Below, piece by piece: positions 19,156-26,864 of a stretch of 64,000 bases of DNA. The translations under genes were made by a program, and so were the position numbers. The stretch comes from DATARH01 sp036268075 (GTDB lineage Bacteria > Pseudomonadota > Alphaproteobacteria > ATCC43930 > CGMCC-115725). Numbering within the stretch: position 1 is the stretch's first letter; each line of letters begins with the position of its first letter. The notes under the pieces were generated by a model. The model was not told the DNA's origin, made no database searches, and worked only from the letters and a program-made list of their open reading frames with translations. The stretch spans positions 1-64,000 of the forward strand of contig DATAUV010000012.1 in NCBI GenBank assembly GCA_036268075.1. The letters run 5' to 3'.

Positions 19156-19755
19156 ATGACGGACACGATCCTCGAACCGCCGCCGCACGCGGCACCGATC
19201 GTCTTCACCAGGGCGCTGCTCGACTGGCTGCCCTGGCTCGAACCGCTCGCGGTCGAGGCGCTGACCGAGCGGCATATGGAGGCCCTCGTGGACGCCGGGC
19301 GGGCCAAATCCGCGTATTTCCGCCTGTTGGCCCGCGACCCCGGCGCGCTCAAGGCCCGCACGCTGGCCGACAAGGACATCTTCTACAACCAGGATGCCGG
19401 CCTGCCGCGGGCGGAGCGGGAGCTGGCCGCCGCCGCGACCTCGCGGTTCAACGGCTGCATCTATTGCGCCTCTGTGCATTCGCGCTTCGCCGCGACCTAT
19501 TCGAAGCGCGAGGCCGACGTGCAACGGCTGTTGGATGACGGGGTCGGCGCCGATCTCGGCGAGCGGTGGAACGCGATCGTCGCGGCCGCGGTAGCGCTGA
19601 GCGCGACCCCGATCAGCTTCGGACCGCCGCATGTCGAACGGCTGCGCCGCGCCGGGCTCGACGATCTGGCGATCTCCGACGTGATCCACGCCGCCGCCTT
19701 CTTCAACTGGGCCAACCGGCTGATGCTGTCGCTCGGCGAGCCGGCCGAAACATAG
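19156..19755 (+). CDS. Alkylhydroperoxidase domain protein, Avi_7169-type
   Basis: A 199-residue AhpD-fold protein with an intact thiol centre: FNGCIYCASVHSRFA gives Cys101, Cys104 and His108, preceded by the acidic PRAEREL segment. Such proteins reduce peroxides or act as redox partners. Being the last gene of the luciferase-CMD-peroxidase set, it may remove peroxide made by the flavoprotein. It ends about 200 bases from the convergent LLM gene, with a truncated signal-peptide gene in between. Confidence 0.87.
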   Translation: MTDTILEPPPHAAPIVFTRALLDWLPWLEPLAVEALTERHMEALVDAGRAKSAYFRLLARDPGALKARTLADKDIFYNQDAGLPRAERELAAAATSRFNGCIYCASVHSRFAATYSKREADVQRLLDDGVGADLGERWNAIVAAAVALSATPISFGPPHVERLRRAGLDDLAISDVIHAAAFFNWANRLMLSLGEPAET

Positions 19756-19789
19756 CGCCGGCCGAGCGCAAGGGTCCGAGGCATGCCGC

Positions 19790-19871
19790 TCCGCGGCGCA
19801 GACCCCCGAGCGGCCATCCCTGCCGCGCCGAGCCCCGCCAGGGTCCGCCGCCGCGTCAGCCGTGCCGCCAT
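19790..19871 (-). pseudogene. Truncated start of a Tat-exported protein, probably a former binding protein
   Basis: From an ATG at 19871, preceded by GGGGAGGGGG, the minus strand encodes MAARLTRRRTLAGLGAAGMAA, a good twin-arginine signal (RRRTLAG plus a hydrophobic stretch). It then runs into arginine-rich frame noise that reads antisense through the peroxidase-like gene. It lies 83 bases downstream of the LLM gene in the TauD-LLM transcript, where sulfonate-type clusters often carry the substrate-binding protein. I read it as what is left after a deletion. A very short real exported peptide cannot be ruled out. Confidence 0.45.
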
Positions 19872-19954
19872 CGCCCCCTCCCCGCTTGCTCGCCGGCTTT
19901 GCGCCGGTCGGCGAGAGGTTGGCACCGCAACGCCCTCTCGACAGACAACTTGGC

Positions 19955-21022
19955 TCAGCCTGCGGCGTCATGCTGCGCGACGAGCCCGCGCAGCCGCGGG
20001 ATCAATTCCTCGCCGTATTGGATCGCGTCGGGCCACGGGTCGTAGCCGCGAATGAGCAGGCTCGTTGCGCCGAGCTTGTAGTATTCGAGCATGGCCTTCG
20101 CGACCGTTTCCGCGGTTCCGACCAGCGCCGTCGAATTGCCTTGCGCCCCGGTCGCGGCGGCCAGCGGCGTCCACAGGCAGGTGTCGTGCACCTCCGCCTC
20201 GGCCGCAGCCTGGAGCAGTCGTTTCGACCCGACATTCTGTCGCGCCGGAGCAGAGGTCCCGGCGCGATTGGCGAGGATGCGATCAAGGATCATCCGAGCC
20301 CGGTCCCACGCCGCGCCCTCGGTCGCGGCCAGGATCGGCCGTGTCGACAGGCTGAAGCTCGGCGCGCGGCCCGAGAGAGCCGCCGCGTCCCGGACCCGCC
20401 CCATGAACACCGCCGTGTCCTTCAGCGGCTCACCCCACAGCATGTAGGTATCGACCTCTGGCGCGAGTGCTCGGATCGCATCGTCCGACCCGCCGCCGCC
20501 ATAGACCGGGATGTGCGGCTCCTGCCGGCAGCGGATCTGCGCGAGCGTCCCGCGCGTGCGGTAGAACTCTCCGTCATGGTCGAACGGCTCGCGCGCGGTC
20601 CAGGTGCGGCGCAGCAGCGCGATGTACTCGGCCGCGCGGCGATAGCGTGTCGGGGCGTCGGTCCAGTCGCCGTCCTTGGCCTGGTCGGCGTCGCTGCCGC
20701 CGGCGATGATGTGGACCGCGAGCCGCCCGCCGCAAAGCTGGTCGAGCGTCGCGAGCTTACGCGCGGCAACAGTCGGCGCGACAAAACCCGGACGGTGCGC
20801 GAGGAGGAAACCCAGCCGCTCGACCCGGGACGCTGCGTGTGCGCCGATCAGAAACCCGTCCGGGGCATCCGAGAAATATCCGATCAGCACCCGGTCGAAT
20901 CCGGCCTCTTCGTGGATGCGCGCGGTCTCCCCGACGATTGCGGCATCGAAGGGCGGCCCGGAAGGCGGGATCAGCTCCGACGATACGCGCGGCGCGATCC
21001 AGCCGATCATCTCCACCGGCAT
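19955..21022 (-). CDS. LLM class flavin-dependent oxidoreductase (alkanesulfonate monooxygenase-like)
   Basis: A 355-residue SsuD-type FMNH2-dependent monooxygenase: FDRVLIGYFSDAPDGFLIGAH, AHRPGFVAPTVAARKLATLDQLCGGRLAVHIIAGG and PVYGGGGSDDAI are typical of SsuD-like members. The ATG at 21022 follows GAGGGG by eight bases. It lies 11 bases after a TauD-type dioxygenase gene, which supports a role in organosulfur use, although no sulfonate ABC importer is nearby. The gene after it appears truncated. Confidence 0.87.
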   Translation of the reverse strand: MPVEMIGWIAPRVSSELIPPSGPPFDAAIVGETARIHEEAGFDRVLIGYFSDAPDGFLIGAHAASRVERLGFLLAHRPGFVAPTVAARKLATLDQLCGGRLAVHIIAGGSDADQAKDGDWTDAPTRYRRAAEYIALLRRTWTAREPFDHDGEFYRTRGTLAQIRCRQEPHIPVYGGGGSDDAIRALAPEVDTYMLWGEPLKDTAVFMGRVRDAAALSGRAPSFSLSTRPILAATEGAAWDRARMILDRILANRAGTSAPARQNVGSKRLLQAAAEAEVHDTCLWTPLAAATGAQGNSTALVGTAETVAKAMLEYYKLGATSLLIRGYDPWPDAIQYGEELIPRLRGLVAQHDAAG

Positions 21023-21033
21023 CGTGCGACCCC

Positions 21034-21879
21034 TCAGACCGGAATCGCGCCGCCCATCGTCGTGCGGTGCATCAGCCGCCGCAGAGGCAGGTCGTAATCC
21101 TGGATCGCGCGGTGCTGCACCGTGCAATTGTCCCACATCAAGAGGTCGCCCGGCCGCCATTGGTGGCGGTAGATGAAGGCCGGCTTGACGATATGATCGG
21201 CAAGGGCGGCGATCACCGCCTCGGCCTCGCCCGCCTCCATGCCCTCGATCCCGGTGCAGTCGTCGCGCATCACATAGAGGCATTTGCGACCGGTATGCGG
21301 ATGGGTGCGGACGATCGGGTGGGTCACCGGCGGGTACCGGTCGATCTCGGATTGTTTCGGTGGAAAGGCCCGCTTGCGCCCGGCGAAGTCGAACAGCGCG
21401 CGGCGTCCGTCGAGTTCCTTCTGTAGCCTCTCGGGCAGCGCGTCCCAAGCCGCCGCCGCGCTCGCGAATTCGGTGTCGCCGAGCGCGAGGCCGTGCAGCT
21501 CGGGGATTTCGAGCGCGTGGAGCATCGTCCCGCGCGGCGGGCGGGCGCTGTAGCACATGTCGCTGTGCCAGTTCTCGCCGGCTCGCCGCACGCCGATCGG
21601 CGCGCCGTTTTCGATCGCGTTCGACACGACGACGATCTCCGGGCTGCCGGTCACGCTCCAGCGCTCACCGAAGATGTTGAACTCGATCTCGCCGAACCGC
21701 CGGGTAAACGCCACCTGCTGCGGCGGCGTCAGCTTCTGCCCGCGAAAGAAGATGACCCCGTGCTCGTCATAGGCTCGCTCGATCGCCGCGAAATCGGCGT
21801 CATCGAGCGGCCGCGCCAGATCGACGCCGCGAATCTCGGCCCCCAGCGCGGCCCCGGTCGGAATGATCTCGATCGGCAT
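21034..21879 (-). CDS. TauD/TfdA family Fe(II)/2-oxoglutarate dioxygenase
   Basis: A 281-residue dioxygenase. The facial triad is complete: WHSDMCY gives His105 and Asp107, VQHRAIQDY gives His256, and LMHRTT provides the 2-oxoglutarate-binding Arg272. FFRGQKLTPPQQVAFTRRFG is the usual N-terminal signature. Substrates of the family include taurine, alkyl sulfates and 2,4-D. Pairing with an SsuD-like flavoprotein favours a sulfonate or sulfate ester. It heads a short minus-strand operon. Confidence 0.92.
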   Translation of the reverse strand: MPIEIIPTGAALGAEIRGVDLARPLDDADFAAIERAYDEHGVIFFRGQKLTPPQQVAFTRRFGEIEFNIFGERWSVTGSPEIVVVSNAIENGAPIGVRRAGENWHSDMCYSARPPRGTMLHALEIPELHGLALGDTEFASAAAAWDALPERLQKELDGRRALFDFAGRKRAFPPKQSEIDRYPPVTHPIVRTHPHTGRKCLYVMRDDCTGIEGMEAGEAEAVIAALADHIVKPAFIYRHQWRPGDLLMWDNCTVQHRAIQDYDLPLRRLMHRTTMGGAIPV

Positions 21880-21957
21880 GTGCGTCTCCCCTGCCCGGAC
21901 ACGCCGATCTTGTCTCAGTCCCGGCCATCCGCGGGGTGAAATCGACGCGCAGCGCGG

Positions 21958-24072
21958 TTATGGCAGGCTGCGCACTTTCGCTTCGCGGTCCCACACGCGC
22001 ATCTTCTTGGCGGCGGCGATAAAGGTCGCCGTGCCGGGCGGATCGCCCAGACGCACGATGCCGGCGTCGAACAGCTCGGCGGCGATGCCAGCCCGGAACA
22101 GCAGCGGCTCGGCCGCCGCGACGAACCCGATGACCTTGAGATGGTTGAACGCGTCGGCGACGAAATTGACCGCCACCGCATCCTTGGCCAGCTTCGCCGC
22201 CCCGGCCTCGGCCACGATCAGCGCCACCGCGTCAAAAAGGATCGAGGGCGACCCGTCGAGCCCCATATCGGCCGCCAGCAGCGCGCCGTCGGCCAGCATC
22301 GCGCCGCCGACATGCGGGGTGACAATCGCGAGGCGGGCGCCCTCCTTCTCGACGGAGTTGCGCAACCCGTCGACGAGGGCGCGGTCGGCGCCGTCGGTGA
22401 CGAGGCATCCGACCTTGCGCCCCTTCAGCGTCTCCGGCGCCTTGCCGATGATGCTGAGCGCGGGGGACGGCTTCACATCCTGCTTCGCCGGCACGCCGGT
22501 CGCAGCGGCCTCGATCGGGCGTTCGAGCCTCAGCCCGGCCGCGACGCGCTTGCCGAGCGTCTGGTCGATGTTCATCAGATGAGACACGACGCGCTCGCGC
22601 ACCGCGACGGTCTCGACCTTGCCGAGCTCGAAAACCAGCGCCGACACGATGTGGTTCTGCTCGGGCGGAGTCTGGCTGACGAAGAACAACCGCGCCTGGG
22701 AGTAATGGTCGGCGAACGATTCCGGCCGCGGTCGCCCGGTGTCGCCATTTTCGGGTCGGGTCAGGCCGTGGAAGCCGCGGCTCGGCTCCTCGCGCGGCGC
22801 CTCCGGCATCAGCGAGTTCGGCTCGTAGTTGACCCGCCCCGCGGGGACCTGCATCTGCATGTGCCCGTCGCGCTGCAGATTTGCCCACGGGCATTTCGGC
22901 GCATTGACCGGGATCTGCTGGAAATTGGGCCCACCGAGCCGGATGAGCTGGGTGTCGAGATACGAAAACAGCCGCCCCTGCAACAGCGGGTCGTTCGAGA
23001 AATCGATGCCGGGGACGACGTTGGCCGGGCAGAACGCCACCTGCTCGGTCTCGGCAAAGAAATTGGTCGGGTTGCGGTTCAGCACCATACGCCCGACCAT
23101 CCGCAGCGGCACCAGTTCCTCCGGCACCAGCTTGGTCGCGTCGAGCACGTCGAAATCGAATTTCGCCGCCTGCGCCTCGTCGAACAGTTGCACGCCGAAC
23201 TGCCACTCGGGATAGTCGCCCTTGTCGATCGCCTCGAACAGGTCGCGGCGGTGGAAATCCGGGTCGGCCCCGTTGATTTTCATCGCCTCGTCCCACACCA
23301 CCGACTGCATGCCGATCGTCGGCCGCCAGTGAAATTTGACAAAGGTCGGCTTGCCCTTCGCGTCGACGAAGCGGAACGTGTTGACGCCGAACCCTTCGAT
23401 CATCCGGAGCGAGCGCGGGATCGCGCGATCCGACATCGCCCACATGATCATGTGCATCGATTCCGGCATCAGCGAGATGAAGTCCCAGAAATTGTCGTGC
23501 GCCGTCGCAGCCTGGGGATAGCCCCGATCCGGCTCCATCTTCACCGCGTGGACGAGGTCGGGAAATTTCATCGCATCCTGGATGAAGAAGACCGGGATGT
23601 TGTTGCCGACCAGGTCGAAATTGCCTTCCTTGGTGTAGAACTTGGTCGCGAAGCCCCGCACGTCGCGCGGGAGGTCGCCCGAGCCGGCGCCGCCCGCCAC
23701 CGTCGAAAAACGCGCGAAGACCGGCACCTTCTCGCCCGGCCGCTGCAGAAAGTCGGCGCAGGTCACATCGCTCAGCGACTGGGTGACCTCGAAGAACCCG
23801 TGCGCCGCCGAGCCCCGCGCGTGGACGATGCGCTCCGGTATCCGCTCGTGATCGAAATGCGTGATCTTTTCGCGAAGGATGAAGTCCTCGAGCAGCGTCG
23901 GCCCGCGCGGGTTCGACCGCAGCGAGTTCTGGTCGTCAGCGACAACGACGCCCTGATTGGTGGTCATCGTATCGCCGCCAGCGACGGAACATTGATGCAG
24001 TTCGCCGCCGGCGCCGATCTGCGCGGGATTGGCGGCGGCCGAGCGGCGGGTGCGTGCGGCCATTCCGATCAC
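21958..24072 (-). CDS. Large-subunit (HPII/KatE-type) catalase
   Basis: A heme hydroperoxidase that dismutates hydrogen peroxide, about 704 residues, matching clade 2 catalases. The distal His is in HERIPERIVHARGSAAHG, the Asn in LVGNNIPVFF and the proximal Tyr heme ligand in RLFSYLDTQ. Residues beyond about 540 form the flavodoxin/glutamine-amidotransferase-like C-terminal domain (KVGCLVTDGADRALVDGLR). The start is GTG at 24072 overlapping the DUF4142 stop; an ATG at 24063 is equally possible. It is probably co-transcribed with DUF4142 as a stress pair. Confidence 0.95.
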   Translation of the reverse strand: MIGMAARTRRSAAANPAQIGAGGELHQCSVAGGDTMTTNQGVVVADDQNSLRSNPRGPTLLEDFILREKITHFDHERIPERIVHARGSAAHGFFEVTQSLSDVTCADFLQRPGEKVPVFARFSTVAGGAGSGDLPRDVRGFATKFYTKEGNFDLVGNNIPVFFIQDAMKFPDLVHAVKMEPDRGYPQAATAHDNFWDFISLMPESMHMIMWAMSDRAIPRSLRMIEGFGVNTFRFVDAKGKPTFVKFHWRPTIGMQSVVWDEAMKINGADPDFHRRDLFEAIDKGDYPEWQFGVQLFDEAQAAKFDFDVLDATKLVPEELVPLRMVGRMVLNRNPTNFFAETEQVAFCPANVVPGIDFSNDPLLQGRLFSYLDTQLIRLGGPNFQQIPVNAPKCPWANLQRDGHMQMQVPAGRVNYEPNSLMPEAPREEPSRGFHGLTRPENGDTGRPRPESFADHYSQARLFFVSQTPPEQNHIVSALVFELGKVETVAVRERVVSHLMNIDQTLGKRVAAGLRLERPIEAAATGVPAKQDVKPSPALSIIGKAPETLKGRKVGCLVTDGADRALVDGLRNSVEKEGARLAIVTPHVGGAMLADGALLAADMGLDGSPSILFDAVALIVAEAGAAKLAKDAVAVNFVADAFNHLKVIGFVAAAEPLLFRAGIAAELFDAGIVRLGDPPGTATFIAAAKKMRVWDREAKVRSLP

Positions 24073-24620
24073 CCGTTCTTGTTGTTGGTTTCGATGTTCA
24101 GCTTGAGCCCCATCGTCCCGGCGATCTGCCGGGCCATCTGGTCATGCTCCTTGACGACGGTCAGGGTCTGCTCGACGAACTGCTTGAGCTTGGGGTCGGT
24201 CGTGTTGCGCTGCTCGTCGGCGAACGCCTTGGTATCGTCGTCGTGGTCCTTGACCATCAGGGCGATGTACTCGCGGTCGAATTCGTCGCCCTTGAGGCTC
24301 GCGAGGTGGTCGCGAAGCTGCTGATGCTGAGGATCGAGGGCGCCGGGCAGCTTGCCGCCCTGGGTCTCGACAAGCTGCTGAAGCTGCGCGTCCGCCGCGC
24401 TGTGATCGCGCACCATGCGCTGTCCGAAGGCCTGCACCTGCGGGTTCGTCGAACGCGCCGCGATCTTCCCGGCGGCGATCTCGAATTGCCCGCCGACCGC
24501 TGCCTCGTTGATGAATTGCTGGTCAGCGGCACTGACGGCCGCCCTACAGGGCGACAGCGCAGCCCCACCCGCCAGCAGCGCGACGGCCAACGACGCGCCA
24601 TAGACCAAACGATGCCGCAT
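24069..24620 (-). CDS. DUF4142 domain-containing exported protein
   Basis: A 183-residue protein with a signal peptide (about 1-27, ending SPCRA) and a helical ferritin-like DUF4142 domain: DQQFINEAAVGGQFEIAAGKIAA, FGQRMVRDHSAADAQLQQL and YIALMVKDHDDDTKAF. These His/Asp-rich helices recall ferritin-type metal sites, though function is unproven for the family. It overlaps the catalase start by four bases, which suggests a joint envelope or peroxide stress role. Confidence 0.9.
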   Translation of the reverse strand: MRHRLVYGASLAVALLAGGAALSPCRAAVSAADQQFINEAAVGGQFEIAAGKIAARSTNPQVQAFGQRMVRDHSAADAQLQQLVETQGGKLPGALDPQHQQLRDHLASLKGDEFDREYIALMVKDHDDDTKAFADEQRNTTDPKLKQFVEQTLTVVKEHDQMARQIAGTMGLKLNIETNNKNG

Positions 24621-24726
24621 GACGCCGCTCCCGGTAAGAAAGACCCATGCCGGGAAACAGTCCGCCGCCAGAGAAGTTCACGACCCCGTCAGACTGGCGA
24701 AGTAGTGTTTTCGGCGGGTCTCGATC

Positions 24727-25899
24727 TCACGCCAAATCCGCGAGCCGCGGCAGGACCTCCTTCGAGAACAGCGTGAGGTTGTCGACCGTGTCTTCGTGGC
24801 TGATGTGGCCGCCCTGGCCCATCATCAACAGGTGGCCGAAGCCGTCGACGTGGTCGTAGAAGGATTTGATCTGGCCCCATACGTCGTCGGGCGTGCCGGC
24901 GAAGACGAGGCCCGCGCCGATTGCATCCTCGACGTTGATCGTGCGCGGGTTGATCGGCTTGCCGTCGCGGGTCTGGACGCGGGTGGCGCGGGCGGTGTTG
25001 GCGTTGCCGGCGATCGCGGTCGCGGCCATCGCCGGCGGCACGTAGCCGGGCGGGTTGGCGAATTGCGGCGCGACGATGCCCGAGGTGCGGCTGTAGCCGA
25101 GGATCTGGTCGGCGCGCCGCCACCCTTCCTCGCGCGTCTGGCCCACCCCGATCAGCGCCATGTAGGCAAGGTCGTGCAATTTGGCGGTGCGCCCCGCCGC
25201 CTCGGCGCTTTTGCGATAGGCGCCGAAGATACCCGGCGTGTGCGCCCAGCCGGTGTTAAGGACGCCGATGACGATTCCGCGCGAGCCGGCCTCGGCGGCG
25301 CTGCCGGGGCTGCCGACCGGCATCCACACCGGCGGGTGCGGCTGCTGGTACGGGCGCGGCCAGATGTTGACGTTGCGGTAGTGGAAATGGTTGCCCTCCC
25401 ACGAGAACGGTCCGTCATGGGTGGTCATTGCCTTGATGATAAGGTCGTGCGCCTCCCAGAACCGCTCCATCAGATCGGCCGGGTTCGAGTTCGACGGAAG
25501 GATCTCGAACGGCACCCCCTTCACGAAACCCATCTCGATGCGCCCGCGCGAGATCACGTCGAGCATCGAATATTCCTCGGCGACACGGATCGGGTTCTCG
25601 CGGTTGGCGATCGGCATGCCGAGCGCGAGGAGGCGCACCTTCTTGGTCTCGCGCGCGAGGATCGCCATCGGGATCGTGCACACCGAGTCGGCACAGGTGA
25701 CCGTCGCGTGGTGCTCGTTGGTCATGATGTTGATGCCGAGCTCGTCGCACAGCGCCCACTCGTCGAGATAGCGGTGGTAGAGGTCGGCGCCCAGTTTCGG
25801 GTCGTAGAGACTGTTCGGCACCGTCACCCGATAGGTCTCGCCCATCTGCTCCCAGGCCGGGTGATAGGCCATCTCGCTGAAGTGCCAGGTGTGCATCAT
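24727..25899 (-). CDS. LLM class flavin-dependent oxidoreductase
   Basis: A 390-residue luciferase-like flavoprotein: DELGINIMTNEHHATV, ARETKKVRLLALGMPIANRENPIRVAEEYSMLDVISRGRIEMGFVKG and PVWMPVGSPGSA are diagnostic. The first of two consecutive ATGs (25899) has GAGGAG eight bases upstream. Its start overlaps the stop of the upstream alpha/beta hydrolase, so the two are coupled. The substrate is unknown; the hydrolase could act on the oxygenation product. Confidence 0.88.
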   Translation of the reverse strand: MMHTWHFSEMAYHPAWEQMGETYRVTVPNSLYDPKLGADLYHRYLDEWALCDELGINIMTNEHHATVTCADSVCTIPMAILARETKKVRLLALGMPIANRENPIRVAEEYSMLDVISRGRIEMGFVKGVPFEILPSNSNPADLMERFWEAHDLIIKAMTTHDGPFSWEGNHFHYRNVNIWPRPYQQPHPPVWMPVGSPGSAAEAGSRGIVIGVLNTGWAHTPGIFGAYRKSAEAAGRTAKLHDLAYMALIGVGQTREEGWRRADQILGYSRTSGIVAPQFANPPGYVPPAMAATAIAGNANTARATRVQTRDGKPINPRTINVEDAIGAGLVFAGTPDDVWGQIKSFYDHVDGFGHLLMMGQGGHISHEDTVDNLTLFSKEVLPRLADLA

Positions 25900-26657
25900 C
25901 GTGCGAACTCCTCGATCGCCGCGGCGACTGACTCGGTCTGTTCGATCTGCGGATAGTGGCCGGAGCCGGCGATTTGCCGGAAGCTCGCGCCGGGGATCGC
26001 CGCGGCGAGCTTTTCGCCATAGGCGGGCGCCACAACCCGATCCTGGTCGCCCCATAGCACCAGCGTCGGCACGATCACCCGGTGCAGCCAATGCACCAGC
26101 GCCGGGTTGTGCATATACGGGCGCCAGCCGTACATCACGGCGGCTTCGCGGTCGGCGGCGACCTTCTCCAATTCGTCCTCGGCCATCGTCCCGTAATCGG
26201 GCGCGAGCGAGGGGTCGGCGAAGACGTGACGCGCGACCTCGGCGGCCGACAGCACGAGAAGGTCGGCGATGTCGCGGTCCTCGCGCCCGGAGAATTTGAC
26301 CCCGAGCGAGCCGATCAGCGCGAGCCGTCCGATCCGCGCCATCGACCGCACCGCCATCTCGAGCGCCACCCACCCGCCGAACGACGAGCCGACGACCGTC
26401 AAATCGTCGAGCCCCTGCGCGTCGAGCAGGTCGAGATAGAGGTAGGCGATATCGGAAACGGCACGGAACCAGCTCGGCCGCCGGGTCCCGCCAAACCCCG
26501 GATGGCGCGGCACGATCACCTTCCACTGCTGCGCCAGCCGGTCGAGGAACGGCCGGTTCTGTGCGAAATAATCCTCACCGTGCAGGAACAGGAGCGGCCG
26601 GCCGGCACCCGCGATCTCGACCTCGATTGAGGTCTCGCCGATATCGATGCGTTCCAT
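25896..26657 (-). CDS. Alpha/beta hydrolase
   Basis: A 253-residue alpha/beta-hydrolase-fold enzyme with an intact triad: nucleophile Ser92 in VGSSFGGW, an acid in LWGDQDRVV and a His in GSGHYPQIEQ. PLLFLHGEDYFAQNR provides the oxyanion hole. C-C bond hydrolases and esterases share this pattern. It is translationally coupled to the following LLM flavoprotein, an arrangement suggesting Baeyer-Villiger-like oxygenation plus hydrolysis; this is inference. Confidence 0.88.
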   Translation of the reverse strand: MERIDIGETSIEVEIAGAGRPLLFLHGEDYFAQNRPFLDRLAQQWKVIVPRHPGFGGTRRPSWFRAVSDIAYLYLDLLDAQGLDDLTVVGSSFGGWVALEMAVRSMARIGRLALIGSLGVKFSGREDRDIADLLVLSAAEVARHVFADPSLAPDYGTMAEDELEKVAADREAAVMYGWRPYMHNPALVHWLHRVIVPTLVLWGDQDRVVAPAYGEKLAAAIPGASFRQIAGSGHYPQIEQTESVAAAIEEFAR

Positions 26658-26778
26658 CCCCGCTCCTTCCCGAGCACGCCGCTGCCGCGCGCCGCCAGCC
26701 CGATCCTAGCAGCAAAGCCCGCGCCGGATGACAGCGCAAGATCGGAATCGACCCGATGGCGAGGGTGGGTTGAGTGCG

Positions 26779-26817
26779 TAGGATGGGCTGAGCATCGCGA
26801 AACCGATCAACATCCTG
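26779..26817. repeat. Degenerate copy of the GGATGGGCTGAGC-type intergenic repeat
   Basis: AGGATG near 26780 and CATCCT near 26811 flank GGCTGAGCATCGCGAAACCGATC-like sequence, resembling the inverse complement of the element at 11727-11753. It lies in the roughly 200-base gap between the divergent hydrolase and molybdenum hydroxylase genes; no clear promoter was recognised there. Confidence 0.5.
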
Positions 26818-26864
26818 GGGCTATTCAGGCATCATCCGGCGCAAGCACGACGGAGACGACGAAG

